Source of the DNA: UBA4729 sp038231175 | GTDB lineage: Bacteria > Patescibacteriota > Saccharimonadia > Saccharimonadales > UBA4665 | Direction of reading: 5' to 3' | NCBI GenBank assembly: GCA_038231175.1 | Contig: JBBRLU010000009.1 | Coordinates: 1-26,073 of the forward strand | DNA: 26,073 bases | In this document: piece after piece, positions 1-6,333 of the stretch | How positions within the stretch are numbered: the stretch's first letter is position 1 | How the letters are laid out: each line of letters opens with the position of its first letter | Translations under genes and position numbers: made by a program | Notes under the pieces: generated by a model | What the model was told of the DNA's origin: nothing | Database searches by the model: none | What the model saw: only the letters and a program-made list of their open reading frames with translations

Positions 1-290
1 ACCGGGCAGTGCAGCAGCTTTTCACAGTCGGCCTGGAGGGCGAAGTTGGTCCACTTAAGGTTGCCAAGTTCAACCACCACGCCGCGCTCACGGTCGATCC
101 GACCAGGCGCCGCTACGCCGCCAGCCACGAAGTCCTTGTGCTCCAGATGGTGCAGGCTGTGGGCTAGCTCCAGTAGGAAATTGCTATATTTCTTAGGCGT
201 CGGGAACTTGACCGACTCGACGATCTTGCCACCGTTGGTCAACACTGCCACCAGTGTCTTCGTGCCGCCAATGTCGATCCCCACGTACAT
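1..290 (-). CDS. ROK-family sugar kinase / glucokinase-like protein, N-terminal part (runs off the window)
   Basis: The first 96 codons are visible, starting at the ATG complementary to 288-290; the rest lies left of base 1. The protein opens MYVGIDIGGTKT, the phosphate-1 (P-loop-like) motif of the ROK/actin-ATPase superfamily, followed by a beta-hairpin (VAVLTNGGKIV) and later GGVAAPGRID, the typical second strand-turn of ROK kinases and repressors. No helix-turn-helix precedes the DIGGTKT motif, so a kinase (glucokinase or other sugar kinase) is likelier than a ROK repressor. The substrate cannot be told because the ExGH and zinc-binding region is outside the window. A -10-like TACACT lies 7 bases upstream of the ATG and no Shine-Dalgarno is seen, so the mRNA is probably leaderless. 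Confidence 0.85.
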   Translation of the reverse strand, partial: MYVGIDIGGTKTLVAVLTNGGKIVESVKFPTPKKYSNFLLELAHSLHHLEHKDFVAGGVAAPGRIDRERGVVVELGNLKWTNFALQADCEKLLHCP

Positions 291-297
291 AGCCCTA

Positions 298-303
298 AGT
301 GTA
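298..303 (-). promoter_or_regulatory. -10 box of the ROK kinase gene (leaderless promoter)
   Basis: TACACT on the minus strand ends 7 bases before the ATG at 290, placing the predicted transcription start at or next to the start codon. No convincing -35 hexamer is visible, which keeps confidence modest. Confidence 0.4.
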
Positions 304-319
304 CACCGGTCGGCGCTGC

Positions 320-709
320 TTACGCCAGACGAAGTTGCGGCAGTCTTTTGAAGTCTGCGTCATAGGTTAATAACTTGCCGCCCAGTTCGATAGTGGTTGC
401 GGCAATCCAAAGGTCATTATTACTAAATGCTACGCCATGTTGCTGGGCCCACGTCGCCAGCTCCGCATAAATTCCTGCCGTCCGAACGCCGGGCTCATGA
501 ATAAAGACATCATACTGATTTTTGAACAACGTATACTTACTCAGATTTTCATAATTACGACTGCCGTTTAAAAAACCAAAGCGAATCTCGGCATCTACAG
601 CCAAAGGCAGGACCATGTCGGTGAAGGGCTGACTCTGAATTTGGAGAAGGGGACGTCGACTACCATCGAGTAAGTCTGACCAAGCTGAGGTATCAAAAAC
701 CAGCGTCAC
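320..709 (-). CDS. vapC: VapC-like PIN-domain toxin (ribonuclease)
   Basis: A 129-residue PIN domain. Starting at GTG (707-709) the protein reads VTLVFDTSAWSDLL, the usual PIN start with the first catalytic Asp in FDTSAW. The other acidic residues are in place: Glu in DAEIRFG, Asp in NNDLWIAA and Asp in YDADFKRLP. PIN toxins cleave RNA, often tRNA or rRNA, using Mg2+ bound by this acidic quartet. The same frame is open back to an ATG at 766, but those extra residues would be encoded inside the antitoxin gene and lie before the fold's first strand, so GTG is preferred. It overlaps the antitoxin gene by 17 bases, which suggests translational coupling. The stop is TAA. The toxin assignment is strong; the RNA target is unknown. 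Confidence 0.85.
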   Translation of the reverse strand: MTLVFDTSAWSDLLDGSRRPLLQIQSQPFTDMVLPLAVDAEIRFGFLNGSRNYENLSKYTLFKNQYDVFIHEPGVRTAGIYAELATWAQQHGVAFSNNDLWIAATTIELGGKLLTYDADFKRLPQLRLA

Positions 710-986
710 GGGCGTCTTTTTCTTGTTTTTCTTTGTCAGCTTTATCGCCCCAGGCAACTGCCTCATTAAGTGCGGTTATAGCCTCTTTAGAAATCGGATC
801 TTTGGCTAAAAATTCTAACATCGCCTCCATCTTGTCGTTCACCGTATTTAAACTAGCGCTCTGACAGAGTGAATTGAGCGCTAAACGGTTCAGGCTGACG
901 CCTTGCTGTTTGGCTTTAGCAACTAAGGCCGCCTTGGTGGCGGCGTCTAAGCCGCGGATGGTGAGTTGTAAGGCGGTGTCTTTCAT
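693..986 (-). CDS. vapB: VapB-like ribbon-helix-helix antitoxin
   Basis: A 97-residue protein starting MKDTALQLTIRGLDAAT, a beta strand followed by two helices (TKAALVAKAKQQG and LNRLALNSLCQ), which is the ribbon-helix-helix DNA-binding fold of Arc/CopG/FitA-type antitoxins. The C-terminal half (MEAMLEFLAKDPISKEAITALNEAV and a lysine/glutamate-rich tail) should wrap the toxin. It is the first gene of the pair; its TGA stop lies inside the toxin gene. Two 10-base direct repeats flank its -10 box, consistent with autorepression by the toxin-antitoxin complex. It ends with UGA, one of the few UGA stops in the window, which bears on whether UGA could be reassigned in this organism. Confidence 0.83.
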   Translation of the reverse strand: MKDTALQLTIRGLDAATKAALVAKAKQQGVSLNRLALNSLCQSASLNTVNDKMEAMLEFLAKDPISKEAITALNEAVAWGDKADKEKQEKDARDAGF

Positions 987-988
987 AG

Positions 989-1021
989 TGCCTACATAAT
1001 ACCATTAATTATGCCTACATA
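989..1021 (-). promoter_or_regulatory. vapBC promoter with tandem operator repeats
   Basis: Plus-strand TGCCTACATA occurs at 989-998 and again at 1012-1021, 23 bases apart (about two helical turns). A minus-strand -10-like TATTAT (996-1001) overlaps the first copy. Tandem sites in phase on one face of the helix are what ribbon-helix-helix antitoxins usually bind, so this is the likely autoregulatory operator. The -35 element is not clear. Confidence 0.55.
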
Positions 1022-1047
1022 CGTAACGATTTTAGCAGCACTTACGA

Positions 1048-1156
1048 GGGTGGGATGATTTGTTTGATTCAGGGGAGTGGCCGCCCAGTGCAACCGAACC
1101 GGCGTATAGCCGGCTCGCGTGAAACGTGCCCCTGGAGCGAATGAATCATCCTACCC
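1048..1156. other. Unidentified, strongly base-paired element (possible small RNA)
   Basis: Bases 1048-1060 pair with 1144-1156 over 13 consecutive positions (one G-T pair). Inside this, CAGGGG (1070-1075) pairs with CCCCTG (1129-1134), and a third stem CCGGC-GTATA-GCCGG (1099-1113) is flanked by CGA/TCG. The nested order, with internal loops between stems, looks like a folded RNA of about 110 nucleotides rather than a terminator, as no T-run follows. It lies upstream of the rpsA promoter, so it is not part of the main rpsA leader. The strand is undetermined. It does not match the core motifs of SRP RNA, tmRNA, RNase P or any riboswitch I can recognise. The rest of 987-1295 holds the vapBC operator and the rpsA promoter and leader. 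Confidence 0.45.
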
Positions 1157-1166
1157 TTAGGGGTGC

Positions 1167-1195
1167 TTGCCTATCAGGGAACCATCAGATATAAT
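1167..1195 (+). promoter_or_regulatory. rpsA promoter
   Basis: TTGCCT (1167-1172), a 17-base spacer and a perfect TATAAT (1190-1195). The transcript would start near 1202 and carry a leader of about 95 bases before rpsA. A strong sigma-70-type promoter fits a ribosomal protein gene. Confidence 0.8.
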
Positions 1196-1295
1196 TGGTA
1201 ACAATCTTGGAAACAATGTAATACGGAGTGCTTTCGGGTCATTCTTCAGTTATTGATTGCAACAGGAAAATACACTACAAGGAGGCATGAGGACC

Positions 1296-2360
1296 ATGTC
1301 AAAAGAATTAACTATGGATGAGCTGCTAGCCAGCTCAGAAATCAACGCGCTCTCCGTCGGAGACGTTATCGAAGGGGTCATTACCTCGGTCCGTAAGAAC
1401 GAAGTCTGGGTCGACCTCGGCGCCCGCGGCGTCGGTGTCGTCATGCGCCGCGAAATCGGCCATGGCCAAGCCTTAGACGAAGGCGCTAGCATTACCGTTA
1501 GTGTTATCGACCCCGAAATGGAAGAGGGCCACGCCCTACTGTCCATGAAGCGGGCCGTCAAAGACCGTGGTTGGGACGAAGTCCAACGCTTGTTTGACGA
1601 CCAGGAAATCGTCGAGATCAGCCCCTATGACGCCAACCGTGGCGGTCTGTTGGTCGAGCTCGAAGGTATCCGCGGTTTCTTACCGGTATCACAACTGGCA
1701 GCTGGCCACTACCCACGGGTATCTGGTGCTGACAAGGACGAGATCCTGCAGAAGCTGAACGCGCTTACTTCTGAAACCCTTCGGGTGCGGATCCTAGACG
1801 TCAGCCGCAAAGACAATAAGCTGATCTTCTCCGAGAAGGAAGCCGTTAAGGGCGACATGCAAGCCCGCTTTGCCGAGCTGCACGTCGGCGACGCCGTCGA
1901 AGGTATCGTCACTGGTGTCATCGACTTCGGTGCCTTCATGAATGTCGACGGTATCGAAGGTCTGATCCACATTTCCGAGATTTCTTGGGAACGCGTCGAC
2001 AACCCTCGTAACTACGTCAAGGTCGGCGACAAGTTGAAGGCCAAGATCATCGCCATCGACAAGGACCGCCTGAGCCTGAGTCTGAAGCAGATGCTGGAAG
2101 ACCCCTGGTTGTCCGAAGTCAAGTCCTTCAGTAAGGGCGACGTGGTCGAAGGTAAGGTGACTCGCATCACGCCGTTCGGGGCCTTTGTCCAGCTCAGCCC
2201 GAGCGTCGAAGCTTTGGTCCACGTCTCCGAAATGAGCGACGACGAAGCCGTTGACCCGGAGCAGCTGTTCAGCCTCAACGAGAAAAAGCAGTTCAAGGTG
2301 CTCGACATCGACACCGACAACCGCAAGATCGCCTTGAGCCTCAAAGACGCTAAAAAATAG
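1296..2360 (+). CDS. rpsA: Ribosomal protein S1 / S1 RNA-binding domain protein
   Basis: A 354-residue protein with four S1 (OB-fold) domains at roughly residues 20-87, 100-175, 190-262 and 275-345. The clearest are the third (GDAVEGIVTGVIDFGAFMNV, then GLIHISEIS) and the fourth (GDVVEGKVTRITPFGAFVQL, then ALVHVSEMS). S1 helps the 30S subunit capture mRNA; four-domain versions are common in bacteria with small genomes, against six in E. coli. AAGGAGG at 1279-1285 sits 10 bases before the ATG at 1296. The ATG at 1287 is only one base from it and a TTG at 1257 lies before it, so 1296 is chosen. infB follows 80 bases later on the same strand without an obvious terminator, so co-transcription is likely. 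Confidence 0.92.
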   Translation: MSKELTMDELLASSEINALSVGDVIEGVITSVRKNEVWVDLGARGVGVVMRREIGHGQALDEGASITVSVIDPEMEEGHALLSMKRAVKDRGWDEVQRLFDDQEIVEISPYDANRGGLLVELEGIRGFLPVSQLAAGHYPRVSGADKDEILQKLNALTSETLRVRILDVSRKDNKLIFSEKEAVKGDMQARFAELHVGDAVEGIVTGVIDFGAFMNVDGIEGLIHISEISWERVDNPRNYVKVGDKLKAKIIAIDKDRLSLSLKQMLEDPWLSEVKSFSKGDVVEGKVTRITPFGAFVQLSPSVEALVHVSEMSDDEAVDPEQLFSLNEKKQFKVLDIDTDNRKIALSLKDAKK

Positions 2361-2440
2361 TCTGGGCGGCCTGCTTGTCGGGCGCCAGGACTGAACCTAA
2401 CGGCCGCCGTAAACGGCCAGAAAGTATCGACGGAACCATC

Positions 2441-4249
2441 ATGGCCGAAGCCACCAATCCGGAAGCCGCAACAGCGACAACCGCAATCACGACCATTGAA
2501 ATCGAAGACATGATTACCGTCGGTACGCTGGCCGAGCGGCTGACGATCCCCGTATCACGCTTGATCGGGGAACTGATGAAAAACGGCGTCATGGCGACCG
2601 TCAATGAGCGGATCGATTTCGACACCGCCGAAATTATCGTCGAAGAATTAAAACTTGGCGTTGCCATCTCCCGCAAGGTCGTCAAAGAGTCCGACGTGCC
2701 GACCCGCGTCAAGGCCGCTAACAGTGACCACGCGGTTTCTCGTCCTCCTGTTGTAGCGGTTATGGGTCACGTCGACCACGGCAAGACCAGCCTGCTGGAC
2801 GCCATCCGTGGCGCCTCAGTCGCCAAAGGCGAGGCCGGTGGCATCACCCAGCACATCAGCGCCTACCAGGTAGCGCACAACGACCGTCTGATCACGTTTC
2901 TGGATACCCCAGGCCACGAGGCTTTTGCGGCTATCCGGGCCCACGGCGCACTGCTGACCGACATCGTCATCATCGTCGTGGCCGCCGACGACGGCATCAA
3001 GCCGCAGACCATCGAAGCCATCCGCTTCGCCCGCAAAGCCGGCGTCAAAATCATCGTGGCGGCCAACAAGATCGATAAAGAGGGTGCCGACATCAATATT
3101 CTGTACAGCCAGCTCAGCGAGCAGGGACTGATGTGGGACGGCTGGAAGGGCGGCGACACGCCGGTACTGCCAGTATCGGCCAAGACCGGGCAGGGCATTC
3201 CTGAACTGCTCGACATGTTGTTACTAGTTACTGACGTCGAAGAACTTAAGGCTGACACCGATGTCCCAGCCCGTGGCCTGATTATTGAAGCCCACGTCGA
3301 GCAGGGCCGTGGCCCGGTGGCTCACGCTTTAATTGAAGCCGGCATCCTGAAGCCCGGCGCCTTCATCGTGGCTGGCTCCAGCTACGCCAAGGTCCGCAAC
3401 TTGGAAACGACCGACTTCAAACCCCTGAAAGAAGCTGGCCCATCGACGCCGGTGGCGATTACCGGCTTTAAGACATTACCGGAATTCGGTGACGATTTTA
3501 GCGTCGTGGCCAACGAAAAATTGGCCCGCGCCGCCGCTACGGCCAGTGCCAACGACAAGAACGCCAGCGGCAGCCGCATGGGCATCGGTAGCAGCGAGCT
3601 GATCCGCCTGATCAACCGCAACAACGAGGTCAACGAGCTGAACATCATCGTCAAGGCCGACGTCCAGGGTTCCTTAACGTCTGTTATCGACAGCCTGAAG
3701 GCCCTCGACACCGCCGAAGTGGCGGTGCGCATCGTGGCCTCCGGCGTCGGTGCCATCTCCGAGAACGACCTGCACCTGGCCCACTCCGGCCACGCCATCA
3801 TTTACGGTTTTAACGTCGAACTGTCGACCAGTAGCCGCCAACAGGCGGCCCGCGACAAAGTTTCGGTCCGGCTCTACAAGATCATTTATGAACTCATAGA
3901 TGATGTTAAGTCTGAACTTTCTGACCTGCTGAGCCCGGAGATCATCGAGACCGAAGTCGGCCGCCTGGTCGTCCGCGGTATCTTTAACACCACCAAGACG
4001 GCCGTTATCTGCGGTGGCGAAGTCACCAAGGGCAAACTGGTCGCACCGGCACTGGCCCGCGTCATGCGCGCCAAAGAACTGCTCGGCGAGGTCGAAATTA
4101 GCGGCCTCAAGCGCGGCCCGGCCGAAACCAAGGAAGTCTTTGAAGGCGAAATGTGCGGCCTCAGTTTCACGACCGCCAAACGCCTCGACCTGCTGGAAGG
4201 CGACCACATCGAACTGTTTACCCGCGAGGCCAAACAGCGCACGCTCTAG
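2441..4249 (+). CDS. infB: Translation initiation factor IF-2
   Basis: IF-2 is the GTPase that brings fMet-tRNA to the 30S subunit and promotes subunit joining. The 602-residue product has a short IF2N-like domain (VGTLAERLTIPVSRLIGELM, residues 27-46) and a complete G domain: GHVDHGKT (109-116), DTPGHEAF, ANKID and SAKTGQG. Domains II, III and IV follow (NIIVKADVQGSLTSVIDSL; GRLVVRGIFNTTKTAVICGG; C-terminal GDHIELFTRE). It lacks the long charged N-terminal extension of E. coli IF-2, as is usual for compact CPR versions. ATG at 2441 is chosen because the frame upstream of it (to a TTG at 2375) is not IF-2-like. The usual nusA-infB-rbfA order is absent; rpsA is the upstream partner here. Confidence 0.96.
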   Translation: MAEATNPEAATATTAITTIEIEDMITVGTLAERLTIPVSRLIGELMKNGVMATVNERIDFDTAEIIVEELKLGVAISRKVVKESDVPTRVKAANSDHAVSRPPVVAVMGHVDHGKTSLLDAIRGASVAKGEAGGITQHISAYQVAHNDRLITFLDTPGHEAFAAIRAHGALLTDIVIIVVAADDGIKPQTIEAIRFARKAGVKIIVAANKIDKEGADINILYSQLSEQGLMWDGWKGGDTPVLPVSAKTGQGIPELLDMLLLVTDVEELKADTDVPARGLIIEAHVEQGRGPVAHALIEAGILKPGAFIVAGSSYAKVRNLETTDFKPLKEAGPSTPVAITGFKTLPEFGDDFSVVANEKLARAAATASANDKNASGSRMGIGSSELIRLINRNNEVNELNIIVKADVQGSLTSVIDSLKALDTAEVAVRIVASGVGAISENDLHLAHSGHAIIYGFNVELSTSSRQQAARDKVSVRLYKIIYELIDDVKSELSDLLSPEIIETEVGRLVVRGIFNTTKTAVICGGEVTKGKLVAPALARVMRAKELLGEVEISGLKRGPAETKEVFEGEMCGLSFTTAKRLDLLEGDHIELFTREAKQRTL

Positions 4250-4270
4250 GGCTACGCTAGCCTCGTCGCG

Positions 4271-4279
4271 TGCTACAAT
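4271..4279 (+). promoter_or_regulatory. Extended -10 promoter of the DUF5663-like gene (leaderless)
   Basis: TGC-TACAAT (the -10 hexamer is 4274-4279) ends 6 bases before the ATG at 4286, so the predicted start site is the A of the start codon. There is no -35 hexamer and no Shine-Dalgarno sequence. It lies immediately after the infB stop codon. Confidence 0.6.
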
Positions 4280-4285
4280 ATCCTT

Positions 4286-4783
4286 ATGCTCAAGATCGAT
4301 AATAACCTGCTCCAAGAAATCGGCCTGGCGGCGCTGCCTGACTCCGAGAAAAACAGTTTACTCAAGCACATCTACGAAACGCTGGAAATGCGTGTCGGCA
4401 TGCGCCTGGCCGACCAGATGACCAACGAGCAGCTCGACGAATTTGAACGCTACTTCGAAGCCAAAGACGACGCCGGCGCCTTTGCCTGGCTGGAAAGTAA
4501 CTTTCCTAATTATAAAGATATCGTCCAGGAAGAATTTGATAAGTTGCGCCAGGAAGTCGCCGGCGCGGCACCGCAGATCCTAGCGGCGGCGCAGGCCCAG
4601 TTAGCCGCCGCTCCAGTAGCCTCAGCGCCGACAGTTGCCGCACCGGTTGCCGAACAAGCCGCACCGCAATATGCGCCGGCGCCACAGCAATCAGCCCAAG
4701 CGCAGTATCAACCGGCGCCACAGCCACAGCCCTACCAGCCGCCCTTTCAGAGCCAGCCGCCAGCCGGCCCCCAGGCCCAGTAA
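4286..4783 (+). CDS. DUF5663-like protein with a Pro/Gln/Ala-rich C-terminal tail
   Basis: A 165-residue protein. Residues 1-90 are a helical domain (LLQEIGLAALPDSEKNSLL, LEMRVGMRLADQMTNEQLDEF, and FAWLESNFPNY) resembling DUF5663, a domain of unknown function frequent in Patescibacteria. From about residue 100 the sequence is low complexity, first Ala-rich then made of Pro-Gln-Tyr-rich repeats (QYAPAPQQSAQAQYQPAPQP), and is probably disordered. There is no signal peptide or membrane segment, so it is likely cytoplasmic. It has its own leaderless-type promoter and ends 7 bases from the convergent fmt stop. Function unknown; the family match is from memory of the motif pattern. Confidence 0.8.
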   Translation: MLKIDNNLLQEIGLAALPDSEKNSLLKHIYETLEMRVGMRLADQMTNEQLDEFERYFEAKDDAGAFAWLESNFPNYKDIVQEEFDKLRQEVAGAAPQILAAAQAQLAAAPVASAPTVAAPVAEQAAPQYAPAPQQSAQAQYQPAPQPQPYQPPFQSQPPAGPQAQ

Positions 4784-4790
4784 ACCAGGC

Positions 4791-5711
4791 TTAGCTCAGC
4801 TTATAACCAAGTAAGAAGTCGTGGCCGGACATCTCTTTTTTGCCGGCTGGGATCAGTTTATCGATAATAAGTAGTCCGGCTGCCGTGTACAGGCCGATCT
4901 GCCGGTCTTCGATCCAGAGGCTACCGGGCTGGCCGTCGCCAGGAGCGACATGAGCGGCGGTAATGATGATGTCGGTGCTACCGACAGTGGTGCGCACCCG
5001 AGGCCAGCCGGCCAGAGCCCGGACTTGGCGCTCGATAGTGGCCGCTGGCCGATTCCAATCAGCAGCACCGATTCGGCCACTATCTTTGCTCAGGCGCTGA
5101 TCGTAACTGGCGCCGGTTTCGGGCTGCGCCTGAGGCGTCAGCGTACCATCTAAGATTGCTGGCAGGTGTTCGAGTAGCATCGACTGCCCCAGTGTCACTA
5201 AGCGGTCGGCCAGCGCCTGCTTGGTTTCGTTGCCGAGGCTGACGCGTTGCTGGGCGTAGACCGGACCGGCGTCCATGGCGCGCACTAGTTGCATTAAAGA
5301 GACGCCGGTTTCAGTGTCGCCGGCCAGCAGGGCGGCCTCTAAAGGAATTGAGCCGCGATGGGCCGGTAACAGCGAAGGGTGCAGATTAATGATGCCCCGT
5401 GGAAACAAGTCGATAACTGATTGGGGCACTAATTTTCCATAGGCTACCAGGACGCCGGCCGCCGCCTGATAACCAGCTAATTGGTCGGCAACCTCGTTCA
5501 GTTTAGCTGGCGCTAGAAGGGGGATGCTATGTTGCTCGGCGATGGCCACAACTTCTAATGGCCGCTGCTTGCGGCTCTGCCCACCAGCTTCCTGGGCAAC
5601 TACAACCGCAGCTATGTCGTGGCCGGCGGCCAGCAAGGCTTGCAGCACCGGCGCCGTGGTCGTGACGCCGGTGGCGATCCGCTCATTGCCAAAAAACACC
5701 AGCCGAGCCAC
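4791..5711 (-). CDS. fmt: Methionyl-tRNA formyltransferase
   Basis: Transfers a formyl group from 10-formyl-tetrahydrofolate to Met-tRNA(fMet). The 306-residue product has the N-terminal Rossmann-type domain (ARLVFFGNERIATG), the active-site segment INLHPSLLPAHRGSIPLEAA (about residues 108-127; Asn109, His111 and the SLLP loop) and the D-x-GP motif in MDAGPVYAQ. The C-terminal OB-like domain follows (DWNRPAATIERQVRALAGWP). The GTG start at 5709-5711 begins one base after the def stop codon. Further in-frame upstream codons would lie inside def and do not resemble the family. The frame ends with TAA. Def and Fmt are adjacent because the deformylase removes the group this enzyme adds. Confidence 0.94.
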   Translation of the reverse strand: MARLVFFGNERIATGVTTTAPVLQALLAAGHDIAAVVVAQEAGGQSRKQRPLEVVAIAEQHSIPLLAPAKLNEVADQLAGYQAAAGVLVAYGKLVPQSVIDLFPRGIINLHPSLLPAHRGSIPLEAALLAGDTETGVSLMQLVRAMDAGPVYAQQRVSLGNETKQALADRLVTLGQSMLLEHLPAILDGTLTPQAQPETGASYDQRLSKDSGRIGAADWNRPAATIERQVRALAGWPRVRTTVGSTDIIITAAHVAPGDGQPGSLWIEDRQIGLYTAAGLLIIDKLIPAGKKEMSGHDFLLGYKLS

Positions 5712-5712
5712 G

Positions 5713-6291
5713 TTACGACTCCCAGAGCTGTTTATTGTCGGCGATCTCGGTCTGGTAATCGAGCTTTTGTAATTCGCCTTTGTCGTCAAGCTTAAAGAAG
5801 GCTTCTTTGTCGTCTTGGATATGATCGATAAATACCAATCCATTGGTGTGGTCGATCTCATGCTGGAAGATACGGGCCAGGAAACCTTCGGCCGTGACGC
5901 GGAATTCCTGGCCTTTGGTATTCAAAGCTTTGACTTTGACTTTGGTGTGGCGCGGTACTTTGCCGTAGACATTCGGCACGCTCAGGCAGCCTTCGTAATC
6001 GGCCTCGATCTTACCTTCCCATTTGGTGATCTCGGGATTGATAAAAGCGGTAAAGGTGTGGTCTTCCTTGTTGTCATAATTATTACGGACGACGACGATC
6101 TTGTAGAGCTTATCGATCTGGACGGCGGCCAGCGCCACGCCCACTTCGTGGTCACGGCTGGTGTCCCAGCTGATGGTGGCGGCTTCCATGTCGGCCACGA
6201 TCTTCAAAATCTCGGCGCTGACCACGCCCACACGTTGTGATTTTTGCCGCAAGCGGATGTTAGGCAGGCCGATAATGTCGTCTTTTGTCAT
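5713..6291 (-). CDS. def: Peptide deformylase
   Basis: Removes the formyl group from nascent proteins using a metal ion. The 192-residue product has the three family motifs in order: GVALAAVQ (51-58, motif 1), EGCLS (100-104, metal-binding Cys) and HEIDH (144-148, HExxH with catalytic Glu). Motif 1 is normally GxGLAAPQ, so the third Gly and the Pro are replaced here. ATG at 6291 is preferred over TTG at 6297 because the -10 box at 6301-6306 would put the transcription start 3-4 bases before the ATG and after the TTG. It sits between priA and fmt on the same strand, with a one-base gap to fmt, so def and fmt form a coupled pair. Confidence 0.93.
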   Translation of the reverse strand: MTKDDIIGLPNIRLRQKSQRVGVVSAEILKIVADMEAATISWDTSRDHEVGVALAAVQIDKLYKIVVVRNNYDNKEDHTFTAFINPEITKWEGKIEADYEGCLSVPNVYGKVPRHTKVKVKALNTKGQEFRVTAEGFLARIFQHEIDHTNGLVFIDHIQDDKEAFFKLDDKGELQKLDYQTEIADNKQLWES

Positions 6292-6300
6292 ATCCAAACA

Positions 6301-6328
6301 AGTATACCGTACCGTCTAACGGCGGCAA
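6301..6328 (-). promoter_or_regulatory. def-fmt promoter (near-leaderless)
   Basis: On the minus strand TTGCCG (6323-6328), a 16-base spacer and TATACT (6301-6306), with the ATG 9 bases downstream of the -10. It lies in the 42-base gap between priA and def, so def-fmt can be expressed apart from priA. No Shine-Dalgarno is visible. Confidence 0.6.
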
Positions 6329-6333
6329 AATCG

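Noticed and set aside
4014..4421. 135-codon frame spanning the infB end and the next gene
   Set aside because: Overlaps two well-supported genes in a different frame and has no family features.
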